From positions 1 to 64,000 of the forward strand of contig NZ_JANFDG010000015.1 of the NCBI RefSeq assembly GCF_024609765.1: a DNA stretch of 64,000 nucleotides, written 5' to 3'. The stretch comes from Shinella pollutisoli. GTDB taxonomy: Bacteria > Pseudomonadota > Alphaproteobacteria > Rhizobiales > Rhizobiaceae. The translations under genes were made by a program, and so were the position numbers. Positions 37,213 through 46,679 of this stretch are shown piece by piece. Numbering within the stretch: the stretch's first letter is position 1; every line of letters starts with the position of its first letter. A model generated the notes under the pieces. The model saw nothing but the letters and a program-made list of their open reading frames with translations. It was not told the DNA's origin and ran no database searches.

Positions 37213-37881
37213 TCAGCTCTTGCGGTTGCGCTTGTCGAAGCGCCGCGCGAGCGCGTCGCCCGCGCTCTGCACGAGCTGGACGAGGACGATCAGCACGACC
37301 ACCACGGCCAGCATCACGTCCGGCATGAAGCGCTGGTAGCCGTAGCGGATGCCGAGGTCGCCGAGGCCGCCGCCGCCGACCGCGCCGACCATCGCCGAAT
37401 AGCCGATCAGGCTGACGAGGGTCATGGTGAAGGCGAGCAGGATGGCGGGCCGCGCCTCGGCGAGAAGCACCTTGAAGACGATCTGCATGGGCGTCGCGCC
37501 CATGGCGCGGGCCGCCTCGATCAGTCCCTTGTCGACGTCGCGGACCGCCGCTTCGACGAGACGCGCAAAGAAGGGGATGGTGGCGATGGTGAGCGGCACG
37601 ATGGCCGCCGTCGTGCCGATGGAGGTGCCGGCGAGCAGCCGCGTGAAGGGAATGATCGCCACGACGAGGATGATGAACGGCGTCGAGCGCGCGGCGTTGA
37701 CGACGAGCCCGGTCGCCTGGTTGAGTTTCGGCGCGGGGAAGAGCTCGCCGCGGGCGCTGGTGGCCAGGAAGACGCCGATCGGCAGGCCGATCAGCGAGCC
37801 GACGAGGCCGGAGACCGCCACCATGTGCAGCGTCTGCAGGAGCGACGTCCAGAGCAGGTTGAACAGCATCTCAGGCGACAT
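37213..37881 (-). CDS. metI: D-methionine ABC transporter permease
   Basis: This 222-residue inner-membrane protein has about five to six helices and the EAA loop [19 protein letters not shown]. It is the membrane part of the MetNIQ importer. The start at 37881 overlaps the metN stop by eleven bases. The signature [18 protein letters not shown] is typical of MetI. Confidence 0.94.
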   Translation of the reverse strand: MSPEMLFNLLWTSLLQTLHMVAVSGLVGSLIGLPIGVFLATSARGELFPAPKLNQATGLVVNAARSTPFIILVVAIIPFTRLLAGTSIGTTAAIVPLTIATIPFFARLVEAAVRDVDKGLIEAARAMGATPMQIVFKVLLAEARPAILLAFTMTLVSLIGYSAMVGAVGGGGLGDLGIRYGYQRFMPDVMLAVVVVLIVLVQLVQSAGDALARRFDKRNRKS

Positions 37882-38929
37882 AGCCGAGCACCTCCGTGGC
37901 AAGGCCGGTTTCGGCATAGAACCGGTCGGCGCGGGCGAGCACCTCGGGCGCCGCCGGATAGGCGACGACCAGCGTGCCGAACGGTTCGCCGGCGATCTCC
38001 TCGATGGCGCCGGCGAGGATGTTGACGTCCGTGCCGATCTCGGCGACGAGCCGCGCCGTCAGCGGCTGGAACGCCGTCGCGCCGAAGAAGGTGAGCCGCA
38101 CGAGGATGCGGTCGCCCGCCGCGGCCTCCGCCTTCAGGCCGCCGCGCAGCCATTCCGGCAGGCTGGTGCCGAGCGTCGAGGCAAGGAGGCTGCGCGTCGT
38201 CTCGTGCTTCGGCGCGGTGAAGATGTCGAAGGTGCGGCCCTGCTCGACGATGCGGCCGCGGTCGATCACCGCGACGTCGGTGGCGATGGTCTTCACCACC
38301 TCCATCTCGTGGGTGATCAGCAGCACCGTGAGGCCGAGCTCGGCGTTGATCCGTTTCAGGAGCGCGAGGATCGACTGCGTCGTCTCCGGGTCGAGCGCCG
38401 AGGTCGCCTCGTCGGAGAGCAGGAGCTTCGGTGACGTGGCGAGCGCGCGGGCGATGCCGACGCGCTGCTTCTGCCCGCCGGAAAGCTCGGACGGGTAGCG
38501 CTCCGCCTTGTCGCCGAGGCCGACGAGATCGAGCAGCGGGCCGACCTTCGCGGCGATCGCCGCCCGGTCGAGGCCGGCGATCTCCAGCGGCAGGGCGATG
38601 TTGTCGAAGGCGGTGCGCGAGGAGAGCAGGTTGAAGTGCTGGAAGATCATGCCGACCTCGCGCCGCAGCCCGCGCAGCCCTGTGTCGGAAAGCCCGCCGA
38701 CCTCGGTGCCGTCCACCGTCACCCGTCCGGAGCTTGCCTTCTCCAGCCCGTTGACGAGGCGGATCAGCGTGGATTTCCCCGCGCCCGAGCGGCCGATGAT
38801 GCCGGTGATCGCGCCCCGGCCGACCGCCATGTCGACACCGTCGAGCGCGGTGAAGGCCGTTTCCCCCTCGCCGAAGTGCTTGGTCACGCCCTCGAAGGCC
38901 ACCATGGGCCGGGCGATGGAAGCCGTCAT
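37871..38929 (-). CDS. metN: D-methionine ABC transporter ATP-binding protein
   Basis: This 352-residue ATPase has the Walker [10 protein letters not shown] near residue 45, [15 protein letters not shown], and the Walker [16 protein letters not shown]-terminal NIL domain (about residues 270-345) inhibits transport when methionine is bound. It starts the metNIQ operon. The 5' region (38930-39000) contains a GC-rich hairpin at 38958-38983, but no SAM-II riboswitch sequence is recognised. Confidence 0.95.
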   Translation of the reverse strand: MTASIARPMVAFEGVTKHFGEGETAFTALDGVDMAVGRGAITGIIGRSGAGKSTLIRLVNGLEKASSGRVTVDGTEVGGLSDTGLRGLRREVGMIFQHFNLLSSRTAFDNIALPLEIAGLDRAAIAAKVGPLLDLVGLGDKAERYPSELSGGQKQRVGIARALATSPKLLLSDEATSALDPETTQSILALLKRINAELGLTVLLITHEMEVVKTIATDVAVIDRGRIVEQGRTFDIFTAPKHETTRSLLASTLGTSLPEWLRGGLKAEAAAGDRILVRLTFFGATAFQPLTARLVAEIGTDVNILAGAIEEIAGEPFGTLVVAYPAAPEVLARADRFYAETGLATEVLGYVA

Positions 38930-39402
38930 GTTCTACCCGTATTCCGTCCGTCATGCCGGGGAGGCGGCACCGCCGCCATCCCCCGCGAAATTGAAGGCCC
39001 CCGACTAACGCATTTCCGGCCGGGTTGCGAAGCAGTTTTGTGCCCGCAAATGCTCGAAAGCGGAATATTCTGTTCCAAGGCATTTTGCCGCGGCGATACC
39101 AGCGTTCGGGAGAACGGTCGCCACGCCCCGGACCGGAAGCGCCGCTCCGATCCGGGGAAGCTCGTCGAGTCGTGTGCGGCGAGCGCGAGCATGTGTCGCC
39201 GAGCGGTGTTCGCGATGCACGCGGTGCGGGAACACGGGAGGCCGGCGGCGCCATGCCCGCAGCGATCCCCGGAAAGCGCCGAACGCCGGCCGCTTCGCGG
39301 AAGGCGGCTTGCCGTTAACCGTGCATTAACCCGGCAAATGCTTGTATCGTTTCATGATTCTTCGCTCATGATGAGCAAAATCCCTGAAAATCGAGCATTC
39401 CC
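38930..39402. other. Intergenic region between metN and the flagellin gene
   Basis: The left part (38958-38983) folds into a GC-rich hairpin in the metN leader. A rhizobial repeat sits at 39010-39055. A short palindrome GCTCA-TGA-TGAGC at 39364-39376 precedes the flagellin start by about 27 bases. The middle, 39100-39340, shows no convincing gene. Confidence 0.5.
39010..39055. repeat. Rhizobial intergenic repeat copy
   Basis: Starts gcatttccgg and ends cgcaaatgctcg, forming an imperfect inverted repeat of the same family as the elements at 1475 and 58707. Confidence 0.45.
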
Positions 39403-41085
39403 ATGACTTCCATTCTGACGAATGGGGCTGCAATTTCTGCGCTCCAGACCCTGCGCCTGATATCGTCTAATTTAGAGAATACGCAACGAGAGGTTTCAAC
39501 GGGTCTGCGCGTCGGCACGGCGGCCGACAACGCCGCGTACTGGTCGATCTCGACGACCATGCACTCCGACGGCATGGCGATGTCGGCGGTGTCCGACGCC
39601 CTCGGCCTCGGCGCGGCGAAGGTGGACGTGGCCTATGCCGCCACGAGCTCGATCGTCGATATCCTCGATGCCGTGAAGTCGCGCCTCGTCGCCGCCGAGG
39701 AGGAGGGCGTGGACAGGTCCAAGATACAGGAGGAGATCGACCAGCTGAAGGACCAGGCCGCCGCGGTGGTGTCGGGTGCGTCCTTCAACGGCGTCAACTA
39801 CCTGCGGACCGCCGAGGCCGGCAACCTGCAGGCGATCGGCGCGCTGGAGGCCCATGTCGTCTCCTCCTTCGTAAGGGCGGACGACGACGGCGTGTCGGTC
39901 AAGCGGACTGCGATCGACCTCAAGACGACGAGCATGCTGAACGTCGGCGGCGGCGGCATCCTCCAGAAGGAGGTCGGCGGCGACTATCCCGACCTGCAGC
40001 CTCTGGGCATCACGTCCTATTTCCACGAAGGCCACGAGGACCATACGTTCAACGGCCCGGTCACGATCGGCGCGACGGAGACGATCACCTTCGACCTGGT
40101 GCTCGACCGCAGCCCCCAGTCGTCCGGCGTCACCTATCCGATCACGATCGACAGGGCGCTGGTGGACGCCGCGCTCGGAACGAGCGACGGCCTCATCCAG
40201 GATGCGGCCGACGTCCGCAAGATACTGCAGAAGGCATTCGACGATGCCGGGGCGCCCGCGAGCGCGTACCGGGGCGGCGACAGCAGCCTCACCACCTACG
40301 ACGTCATGACCCTCGATGCGACCGGCCACATCGGGTCGAGCATCTATTTCGAAAACCTGGCATCGGACCTGCCGGGCGGCAGCGTGCTCGGCCTCGACAG
40401 TTCCTCCGCCATCAACCACGACAACATGTGCACGGAGGGCAGCACGATTTTCACCAGGGCGTTCACGATGCCGAACAACCTGGTGATATCGTTCGACGTG
40501 CAGATCGCCGGCGGGCCGCTGGAAACCGTCCGGATCGATCAGGGCACCGTCAACGCCGCCCTCGGCATTTCGAGCGCCCGGGTGGAAACCGCCACGGACT
40601 TCGCCGCCGTCGTCGCCCATGCGGCGACCGGGATCGGGCTCGACCTGAAGGTCGTCGGCTCGGAGATCTTCTTCTTCGCCGATCAGGCGATCCATCCCGG
40701 ATACGGCAACGACGCCGTCGACTTCTCCATCAGCGACTTCCGCACGAACAAGAGCTGGGCGCTGCGCTTCGATCTCGCCGAGGTCGACATCACGGCGAAC
40801 CAATTCACGGTCGCGGAATATCTGGACGGCGTGGAATACATGCTTCAGCGCTCGATCTCGAGCGCGGGCACGCTCGGCGCCCTCTCGAAGCGCATCGAGA
40901 TCCAGACCGAGTTCGCCGCCCGGATGATGGCGACCATCGACAGCGGCATCGGCCGTCTCGTCGACGCCGACATGAACGAGGCCTCGACCCGCCTGAAGGC
41001 GCTGCAGACGCAGCAGCAGCTGGCGATCCAGTCGCTGTCCATCGCGAACACGGGCGCCGACCACGTCATGCAGCTCTTCCGCTGA
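39403..41085 (+). CDS. Flagellin-like protein with large inserted domain
   Basis: This 560-residue protein has a rhizobial-type flagellin N-terminus (REVSTGLRVGTAADNAAYWSI and DALGLGAAKVDVAYAA) and a matching C-terminal helix (LGALSKRIEIQTEFAARMM in part). Between them lies a large central region with two similar beta-type modules around residues 226-285 and 359-430, each followed by a VDAALG/VNAALG segment. Rhizobial flagellins are usually near 320-400 residues. It stands alone with no other flagellar gene in the window and no obvious ribosome-binding site. Confidence 0.85.
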   Translation: MTSILTNGAAISALQTLRLISSNLENTQREVSTGLRVGTAADNAAYWSISTTMHSDGMAMSAVSDALGLGAAKVDVAYAATSSIVDILDAVKSRLVAAEEEGVDRSKIQEEIDQLKDQAAAVVSGASFNGVNYLRTAEAGNLQAIGALEAHVVSSFVRADDDGVSVKRTAIDLKTTSMLNVGGGGILQKEVGGDYPDLQPLGITSYFHEGHEDHTFNGPVTIGATETITFDLVLDRSPQSSGVTYPITIDRALVDAALGTSDGLIQDAADVRKILQKAFDDAGAPASAYRGGDSSLTTYDVMTLDATGHIGSSIYFENLASDLPGGSVLGLDSSSAINHDNMCTEGSTIFTRAFTMPNNLVISFDVQIAGGPLETVRIDQGTVNAALGISSARVETATDFAAVVAHAATGIGLDLKVVGSEIFFFADQAIHPGYGNDAVDFSISDFRTNKSWALRFDLAEVDITANQFTVAEYLDGVEYMLQRSISSAGTLGALSKRIEIQTEFAARMMATIDSGIGRLVDADMNEASTRLKALQTQQQLAIQSLSIANTGADHVMQLFR

Positions 41086-41196
41086 CGATGCCCGTCCGCG
41101 GATTGCCGGCATCCGTGGCCGCCGTTCGGCGGTCACTGGACAGCCCTCGATCGAAGGACGTATGATCGGCGATCCGATCAATGCGAAATCTCTCAC

Positions 41197-41817
41197 ATGA
41201 ATATGGTCAAGCCGCCTTCGCCGTCTGACAGCAGCCGGGAGGATAGAATCCAGTCGAATCCGGTGCGGCTCGGTGCGCGCTTGAAGCTTGCGCGGCAGAC
41301 GCGCGGGCTGACGCTGAAGGCGCTGGCGCAGGCGGCGGACTGCTCGGAAAGCCTGCTGTCCAAGATCGAGAACGGCAAGGCCTCGCCGTCGCTGCCGACG
41401 CTGCACCGGCTGGTGCGCGCGCTCGATTCCAACATCGGCTGGATGTTCGAGGAGACGGACGGCGAGGAGGGCGTGGTCTTCCGCGCCGGCACGCGGCCGC
41501 TGATCGCGCTCGATCCCCTGAGGCGGGGCGAGGGCATCTCGCTCGAGCGCATCATTCCCTATTCGACCGGGCACCTGCTCCAGTGCAACATCCACCATAT
41601 CGACGTCGGCGGCGAGAGCGCCGGGCCGATCCAGCATGCCGGCGAGGAGGTGGGCTACGTGCTCGTCGGCGAGATCGAGCTGATGATCGGCGACAAGACC
41701 TTCCGCCTCGCCGCCGGCGACAGTTTCGTCTTCAAGTCCGAGCTCGCCCACTGGTACCGCAACGTGGGCAGCGAACGCGCCTCGATCTTCTGGGTCAATA
41801 CGCCGCCAACATTCTGA
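41197..41817 (+). CDS. XRE family transcriptional regulator with cupin sensor
   Basis: This 206-residue regulator has a helix-turn-helix (residues about 28-80, KALAQAADCSESLLSKIENG) followed by a linker and a C-terminal cupin domain (about 130-200, HAGEEVGYVLVGEIELM, then LAAGDSFVFKSELAHWY, in part). Such proteins (PuuR-type) sense small catabolites. It precedes the ABC operon by 139 bases. The two phased TCAAG-N3-CTTGA sites at 41864-41896 are its most likely targets. Confidence 0.92.
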   Translation: MNMVKPPSPSDSSREDRIQSNPVRLGARLKLARQTRGLTLKALAQAADCSESLLSKIENGKASPSLPTLHRLVRALDSNIGWMFEETDGEEGVVFRAGTRPLIALDPLRRGEGISLERIIPYSTGHLLQCNIHHIDVGGESAGPIQHAGEEVGYVLVGEIELMIGDKTFRLAAGDSFVFKSELAHWYRNVGSERASIFWVNTPPTF

Positions 41818-41863
41818 TATAAATGGAGAAAACAATTTCCCTCGACCGCTGTGGAGGCTCCTC

Positions 41864-41898
41864 TCAAGCGCCTTGACAGAAATTCAAGTCACTTGAAT
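41864..41898. promoter_or_regulatory. Double operator: two phased TCAAG-N3-CTTGA inverted repeats
   Basis: TCAAG-CGC-CTTGA (41864-41876) and TCAAG-TCA-CTTGA (41884-41896) are centred 20 bp apart. The second is part of a perfect 17-bp palindrome (41882-41898). They overlap the -35 and -10 elements, so binding would block RNA polymerase. Confidence 0.75.
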
Positions 41899-41901
41899 AA
41901 T
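41873..41901 (+). promoter_or_regulatory. Sigma-70 promoter of the sugar ABC operon
   Basis: TTGACA (41873-41878) and AATAAT (41896-41901) are separated by 17 bases, 56 bases before the binding-protein start. The elements overlap the double operator. Confidence 0.75.
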
Positions 41902-41956
41902 GCCCCTCGTAAATTCCTGACGCCGCCCGCGGCATCAAACAAGGGGAACCTCAAAA

Positions 41957-42898
41957 ATGGGTCGGACCAAATATCTTCTCGGCTGCGCCGCAGCCGTCGC
42001 CATGACGCTTTCGACGGGCGTCTCCAGCGCCTTCGCCGATACGTTCGCGCTCGTCACCATCAACCAGCAGGCGCTCTTCTTCAACCAGATCAACGACGGC
42101 GCCAACGCCGCGGCCAAGGAGGCCGGCGTCGACCTCGTCATCTTCAACGCCAACAACGTGCCGGCGGCGCAGAACGACGCGATCGAGACCTACATCACCC
42201 AGAAGGTCGACGGCATCATCCTCGTCGCCATCGACGTCAACGGCGTGAAGCCGGCGATCACCGCCGCCAAGAACGCCGGCATCTCGGTCATCGCCATCGA
42301 CGCGCAGATCCCGGACGGCGACAACATCGCCTTCGTCGGCGTCGACAACACGGCCGCCGGCGGCGAGATCGGGAAATTCTTCTCCGACTACGTGAAGAAC
42401 GAGATGGGCGGCACCGCCAAGGTCGGCGTCGTCGGCGCGCTCAACTCCTTCATCCAGAACCAGCGCCTCGACGGCTTCAAGGCGGCGGTCGCCGAGGGCG
42501 GCCAGAAGGTCGAGTTCCTCGACACCGTGGACGGCCAGAACGTGCAGGATGTCGCGCTCTCGGCGGCGGAGAACCTGATGACGGCCAATCCGGACATGAC
42601 GGCGCTCTACGCCACCGGCGAGCCGGCGCTGCTCGGCGCGGTCTCTGCCGTCGCCAGCCAGGGCCGTGGCGATTCCATCAAGGTCTTCGGCTGGGACCTG
42701 ACGAAATCGGCGATCGACGGCATCGACCAGGGCTTCGTCACCGCGGTGATCCAGCAGGACCCGGCCGGTGAAGGCAAGGCCGCCGTCGAGGCGCTCGTCA
42801 AGGTGAAGAAGGGCGAGACGATCGACCCGATCATCAACGTGCCGGTCACCATCGTCACCAAGGAGAACGTCGACCAGTATCGCGACATGTTCAAGTAA
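41957..42898 (+). CDS. Sugar ABC transporter substrate-binding protein (ribose type)
   Basis: This 313-residue periplasmic-binding protein 4 family receptor has a signal peptide (LLGCAAAVAMTLSTGVSSAFA), then the ribose-binding-like DTFALVTINQQALFFNQINDG (in part), VDGIILVAIDVNG, and the C-terminal QQDPAGEGKAAVEA. The ribosome-binding site is aagggga. It leads the operon and is followed by a stable hairpin at 42912, which often boosts receptor levels. The ligand could be a pentose, a nucleoside-like compound or a sugar conjugate. Confidence 0.93.
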   Translation: MGRTKYLLGCAAAVAMTLSTGVSSAFADTFALVTINQQALFFNQINDGANAAAKEAGVDLVIFNANNVPAAQNDAIETYITQKVDGIILVAIDVNGVKPAITAAKNAGISVIAIDAQIPDGDNIAFVGVDNTAAGGEIGKFFSDYVKNEMGGTAKVGVVGALNSFIQNQRLDGFKAAVAEGGQKVEFLDTVDGQNVQDVALSAAENLMTANPDMTALYATGEPALLGAVSAVASQGRGDSIKVFGWDLTKSAIDGIDQGFVTAVIQQDPAGEGKAAVEALVKVKKGETIDPIINVPVTIVTKENVDQYRDMFK

Positions 42899-42911
42899 GC
42901 CGGACTGCCGT

Positions 42912-42945
42912 CGGCCGCCCGTCCCGTCGACGGACCGGGCGGCCG
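42912..42945 (+). other. Intercistronic stem-loop after the binding-protein gene
   Basis: Ten GC pairs plus three outer-loop pairs (42912-42921 with 42936-42945, 42922-42924 with 42932-42934) form a very stable hairpin. Such hairpins protect upstream mRNA or lower downstream expression, giving excess binding protein. Confidence 0.6.
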
Positions 42946-42969
42946 GATTTCCAGCAAGGGCCATCGAAC

Positions 42970-43761
42970 ATGACCGACACACATGTCAGCCGCGTCCGGA
43001 TGACCGGCGTTTCCAAGCGTTACGGCGCCCTGCAATCGCTCGACGACGTCTCGCTCACCCTGGCGCCGGGTGAGGTCCTCGGCCTGGTGGGCGACAACGG
43101 CGCGGGCAAGTCCACGCTCAGCAAGGTGCTGTCCGGCGCGGTGATCCCCGACGCCGGCACGATCGAGATCGACGGCCGGGAGGTCGCCTTCGCATCGCCG
43201 GCGGATGCGCGCGCCGCCCACATCGAGATGGTCTACCAGGACCTCTCGCTTTGCGACACGATCGACGTCGCCGGCAACCTCTTCCTCGGCCGGGAGCCGA
43301 AGCGGCGGGTGGCGGGCGTGCCGCTGCTCGACAAGAAGGCGATGCACGAGCGGGCGCGCGACATGCTCTCCAATCTCGGCATCGTCATCCCCGACACGCG
43401 CATGAAGGTGGAGAACCTGTCCGGCGGCCAGCGCCAGTCGATCGCGATCGGCCGCGCCGCCTCCTTCGATCCGTCGGTGCTGATCATGGACGAGCCGACG
43501 GCCGCGCTCGCCGTCGCCGAGGTGGAGGCCGTGCTGGAGCTCATCCGCACCGTCTCGCAGCGCGGCGTCTCCGTCATCCTCATCACCCATCGCCTGCAGG
43601 ACCTCTTCCTCGTCTGCGACCGCATCCAGGTGATGTACGAGGGGCGCAACGTCGCCGAGCGACGCATCGAGGAGACCAATATCGAGGACGTCGTCAATCT
43701 CATCGTCGGGCGGAAGTTCGCCGCCCGGTCCGCGGGCCACAACCGGGAAAAAGGCGCCTGA
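42970..43761 (+). CDS. Sugar ABC transporter ATP-binding protein
   Basis: This 263-residue single-domain ATPase of the sugar CUT2 group (like FrcA) has the Walker A GDNGAGKST, the signature NLSGGQRQSIAIGRA, and the Walker B VLIMDEPTAAL. Most CUT2 ATPases such as RbsA have two domains, so this is the single-domain variant common in rhizobia. It is followed by the permease gene after two bases. Confidence 0.93.
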   Translation: MTDTHVSRVRMTGVSKRYGALQSLDDVSLTLAPGEVLGLVGDNGAGKSTLSKVLSGAVIPDAGTIEIDGREVAFASPADARAAHIEMVYQDLSLCDTIDVAGNLFLGREPKRRVAGVPLLDKKAMHERARDMLSNLGIVIPDTRMKVENLSGGQRQSIAIGRAASFDPSVLIMDEPTAALAVAEVEAVLELIRTVSQRGVSVILITHRLQDLFLVCDRIQVMYEGRNVAERRIEETNIEDVVNLIVGRKFAARSAGHNREKGA

Positions 43762-43763
43762 CC

Positions 43764-44774
43764 ATGAGTTCCGAGCCCAACGCCTATGCCAGCCACCCGC
43801 CGCGCCTGCGCGAGGCGACGCTTCTCGACAAGCTCGTGGCGAACGGCGGCGTCATGTCGATCGCGCTGTTCTTCCTCGCCTGCTGCATCTTCTTCTCGGC
43901 GACGACGGACGCCTTCCTGACGGCGCCGAACCTGCTGAACGTCATCCGCCAGTCCGCGCCGCTGCTGATCGTCGCGGCGGCGATGACCTTCGTCATAACC
44001 ACCGGCGGCATAGACCTGTCGGTCGGCTCGATGCTGGCGCTCGCCGCCACGCTCTCGGCCGCAGCGCTCCAGGCCGGCGTGCCCTGGCCGCTCGCCATCC
44101 TGCTCATGCTGCTGCTCGGTGCTGCGGTCGGCGGCATCCAGGGCTATTTCATCGCCTACGAGCGCATCCCCGCCTTCATCGTCACGCTCGCCGGCCTTTC
44201 GGTGATCCGCGGCTTCGCGCTGCTCATCACCGGCGGCTATTCGATCCCGATCGAGCCGACGAGCCCCTTCGTCTCGCTCGGCCGCGCCTGGGTGCTCGGC
44301 ATCCCGGCGCCGGCGCTGATCGCCATCGTCGTGATTGCCGTCGCCTATGTCGCCTTCAACGAGACCCATTTCGGCCGCTACGTCACCGGCGTGGGCGCCA
44401 ATGCGGAGGCGACGCGGCGGGCGGGCGTCAACACGCGCGGCGTCATCCTATGGGTCTATGTGCTCTCCGGCACGGCGGCCGCGGCGGCAGGCGTCATCCT
44501 CTCCGCCCGTCTCGGCTCCGGCTCGTCGAATGCGGGGCAGGGCTTCGAGCTGGACGTCATCGCCGCCGTGGTGCTCGGCGGCACCAGCCTCTTCGGCGGA
44601 CGCGGCTCGATCACCGGCACGATCCTCGGCGCGCTCACGGTGGCGGTGCTGGCGAACGGCCTCATCCTGTCGCATCTCTCGCCCTTCTTCACGCCGATCG
44701 TCACCGGCTTCATCATCCTCATCGCGATCTGGCTCAACTTCCGCCTGTTCCGGGGCGGCGCGAAGGGGCGCTGA
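43764..44774 (+). CDS. Sugar ABC transporter permease (ribose type)
   Basis: This 336-residue inner-membrane permease has about ten hydrophobic helices. It carries the CUT2 motifs VITTGGIDLSVGSMLAL and GVGANAEATRRAGVN, then VVLGGTSLFGGRGS. It is the sole permease and therefore probably works as a homodimer. The downstream hydrolase starts one base after its stop. Confidence 0.94.
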   Translation: MSSEPNAYASHPPRLREATLLDKLVANGGVMSIALFFLACCIFFSATTDAFLTAPNLLNVIRQSAPLLIVAAAMTFVITTGGIDLSVGSMLALAATLSAAALQAGVPWPLAILLMLLLGAAVGGIQGYFIAYERIPAFIVTLAGLSVIRGFALLITGGYSIPIEPTSPFVSLGRAWVLGIPAPALIAIVVIAVAYVAFNETHFGRYVTGVGANAEATRRAGVNTRGVILWVYVLSGTAAAAAGVILSARLGSGSSNAGQGFELDVIAAVVLGGTSLFGGRGSITGTILGALTVAVLANGLILSHLSPFFTPIVTGFIILIAIWLNFRLFRGGAKGR

Positions 44775-44775
44775 C

Positions 44776-45867
44776 ATGCTCGACCATCTCTTCGCCGACA
44801 CGCCGAAGCCGCGCCATCCGATCGGGGTGCGCTCCGGAACGGCCATGACCGTCACCGGCCCGGTTCCGGTGGAGGACCTCGGCGTGACGCTGATGCACGA
44901 GCACATCTTCCTCGACGGCGCGCGCAGCTGGATCTGCCCGTGCCATCCGGAGGAGAAGGCGATCGCCGAGCAGAAGGTCTCGATCGAGATCATCGGCGAA
45001 CTGCGCATGAACCCCTACATGAACCGCGACAACGTCTCGCTCGACGACGGCGATCTGGCGCTTCGCGAGTTGAAGCGGTTCCAGGCGCTCGGCGGCTGCA
45101 CCGTGGTGGAGACGACCAATTTCGGCATCGGCCGCGATGCCGCCGGCCTCGCCCGCATTTCCCGCATGTCGGGGCTCCGGATCATCATGGGCACCGGCTT
45201 CTACCTCGAGCACACCCATCCCGAATGGCTGAAGGCGATGGACGTGGAGGCGGTGACGCAGTTCATCGTCGACGACGTCGGCGGCGGCGAACGCCAGCCG
45301 GAGATCATGGCCGGCATCATCGGCGAGGTCGGCGTCAGCCGGAATTTCACCGCCGAGGAGGAGAAGTCGCTACGCGCCTCGGCGCGGGCGGCGCGCATCA
45401 CCGGCCTGCCGCTCTCCATCCACCTGCCGGGCTGGGAGCGCCTCGCCCATCGCGTGCTCGACGTGGTGGAGGAGGAGGGGGCCGATCCGGCGCACACCGT
45501 GCTCTGCCACATGAACCCGAGCCACGGCGACCTCGACTACCAGACGGCGCTTGCCCGGCGCGGGGCCTTCCTGGAATACGACATGATCGGCATGGACTAC
45601 TACTACGCCGACCAGGACGCCCAGTCGCCATCCGACGAGGAGAACGCGCGCGCTATCGCCGCCCTCGTCGACAAGGGCTACGCGGACCGGCTGCTGCTGT
45701 CGCAGGACGTGTTCCTGAAGATCATGCTCACCCGCTACGGGGGTTTCGGCTACGGCTACATCCTCAAGCATTTCCTGCCGCGGCTGAAGCGCCACGGCGT
45801 CGAGCAGGCGGCGATCGACCGCATGCTGGTCGACAATCCGAAATCCGTCTTTTCCGCTGCGCGCTGA
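44776..45867 (+). CDS. Phosphotriesterase-family hydrolase/lactonase-like protein
   Basis: This 363-residue TIM-barrel metal-dependent hydrolase of the PTE superfamily has the HEH metal site (LMHEHIFLDG), a GEVG segment that supplies a bridging acidic residue instead of the carboxylated lysine of bacterial phosphotriesterase, histidines in SIHLPG and LCHMNPSHG, and the catalytic Asp in LLSQDVF. The family includes sugar lactonases and orphan hydrolases. Its start is one base after the permease stop. The operon suggests a carbohydrate-related ester, lactone or amide as substrate. Confidence 0.87.
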   Translation: MLDHLFADTPKPRHPIGVRSGTAMTVTGPVPVEDLGVTLMHEHIFLDGARSWICPCHPEEKAIAEQKVSIEIIGELRMNPYMNRDNVSLDDGDLALRELKRFQALGGCTVVETTNFGIGRDAAGLARISRMSGLRIIMGTGFYLEHTHPEWLKAMDVEAVTQFIVDDVGGGERQPEIMAGIIGEVGVSRNFTAEEEKSLRASARAARITGLPLSIHLPGWERLAHRVLDVVEEEGADPAHTVLCHMNPSHGDLDYQTALARRGAFLEYDMIGMDYYYADQDAQSPSDEENARAIAALVDKGYADRLLLSQDVFLKIMLTRYGGFGYGYILKHFLPRLKRHGVEQAAIDRMLVDNPKSVFSAAR

Positions 45868-45894
45868 GCGCCAGCCAACCGTCAAGGAGCCATC

Positions 45895-46659
45895 ATGACC
45901 AAGAAGAAAGTGCTGCTCGCCGGCGAATCCTGGGTTTCGACCGCGACCCATATCAAGGGTTTCGACCAGTTCCCGACCGTGACCTACCACACCGGCGCCG
46001 ACGAACTGCTGAAGGCGCTGAAGGACAGTCCCTTCGACGTGACCTTCATGCCCGCGCACGAGGCGCAGCGCGACTTCCCGAGCACGCTCGAAGGCCTGCA
46101 GGCCTATGACGCCATCGTGCTCTCGGACATCGGCGCCAACACGCTGCTGCTCCACCCCGACACCTGGATCCATTCCCGCCGCACGCCGAACCGGCTGAAG
46201 CTGCTGCGCGACTACGTCGCCAAGGGCGGCGGGCTGCTGATGTTCGGCGGCTACTATTCCTTCCAGGGCATCAACGGCGGCGCGCGCTATCGCACCACGG
46301 CCGTCGAGGAGGTGCTGCCGGTCGCCTGCCTGTCCGTCGACGACCGCGTGGAGGTGCCGGAAGGTTTCACGCCCGTCGTGTCCGGCGACGCGTCGCATCC
46401 GATCCTTAGCGGCATCTCCGGCGAGCTTCCCTATCTGCTCGGCTTCAACGAGGTGACGCTGAAGGCGGGCGCCGACCAGCTCATGACCGTCTCCTCCGAA
46501 TACGGCTCGCTGCCGCTGCTCGTCACCGGCACCTACGGCGAAGGCCGCACCGTGGTCTGGACCTCCGACGTCGGCCCGCACTGGCTGCCGCCGGAATTCA
46601 TCGCCTGGCCGGGCTACAAGACGCTGTTCGAACGGATGCTCGCCTGGGCGACCGACTGA
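45895..46659 (+). CDS. Class I glutamine amidotransferase-like protein (GATase1-like)
   Basis: This 254-residue Rossmann-type protein starts KKVLLAGESWVSTATHIKGFDQF and has DAIVLSDIGANTLLLHP and GLLMFGGYYSFQGINGGARY (each quoted in part). This matches the pfam07090-like group of putative amidotransferase folds that are often encoded beside sugar ABC operons. The classical GATase catalytic triad cannot be assigned with confidence. Its role is unknown. It starts 27 bases after the hydrolase gene. Confidence 0.7.
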   Translation: MTKKKVLLAGESWVSTATHIKGFDQFPTVTYHTGADELLKALKDSPFDVTFMPAHEAQRDFPSTLEGLQAYDAIVLSDIGANTLLLHPDTWIHSRRTPNRLKLLRDYVAKGGGLLMFGGYYSFQGINGGARYRTTAVEEVLPVACLSVDDRVEVPEGFTPVVSGDASHPILSGISGELPYLLGFNEVTLKAGADQLMTVSSEYGSLPLLVTGTYGEGRTVVWTSDVGPHWLPPEFIAWPGYKTLFERMLAWATD

Positions 46660-46679
46660 ACGAGAGGCCGGGGCCGCCC

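Noticed and set aside
38930-39000. Possible SAM-II riboswitch in the metN leader
   Set aside because: Only a GC-rich hairpin is present. The conserved core bases of SAM-II were not recognised.
39364-39376. Short palindrome GCTCA-TGA-TGAGC before the flagellin
   Set aside because: The arms are only five bases and may be coincidental. No matching site or promoter geometry was seen.
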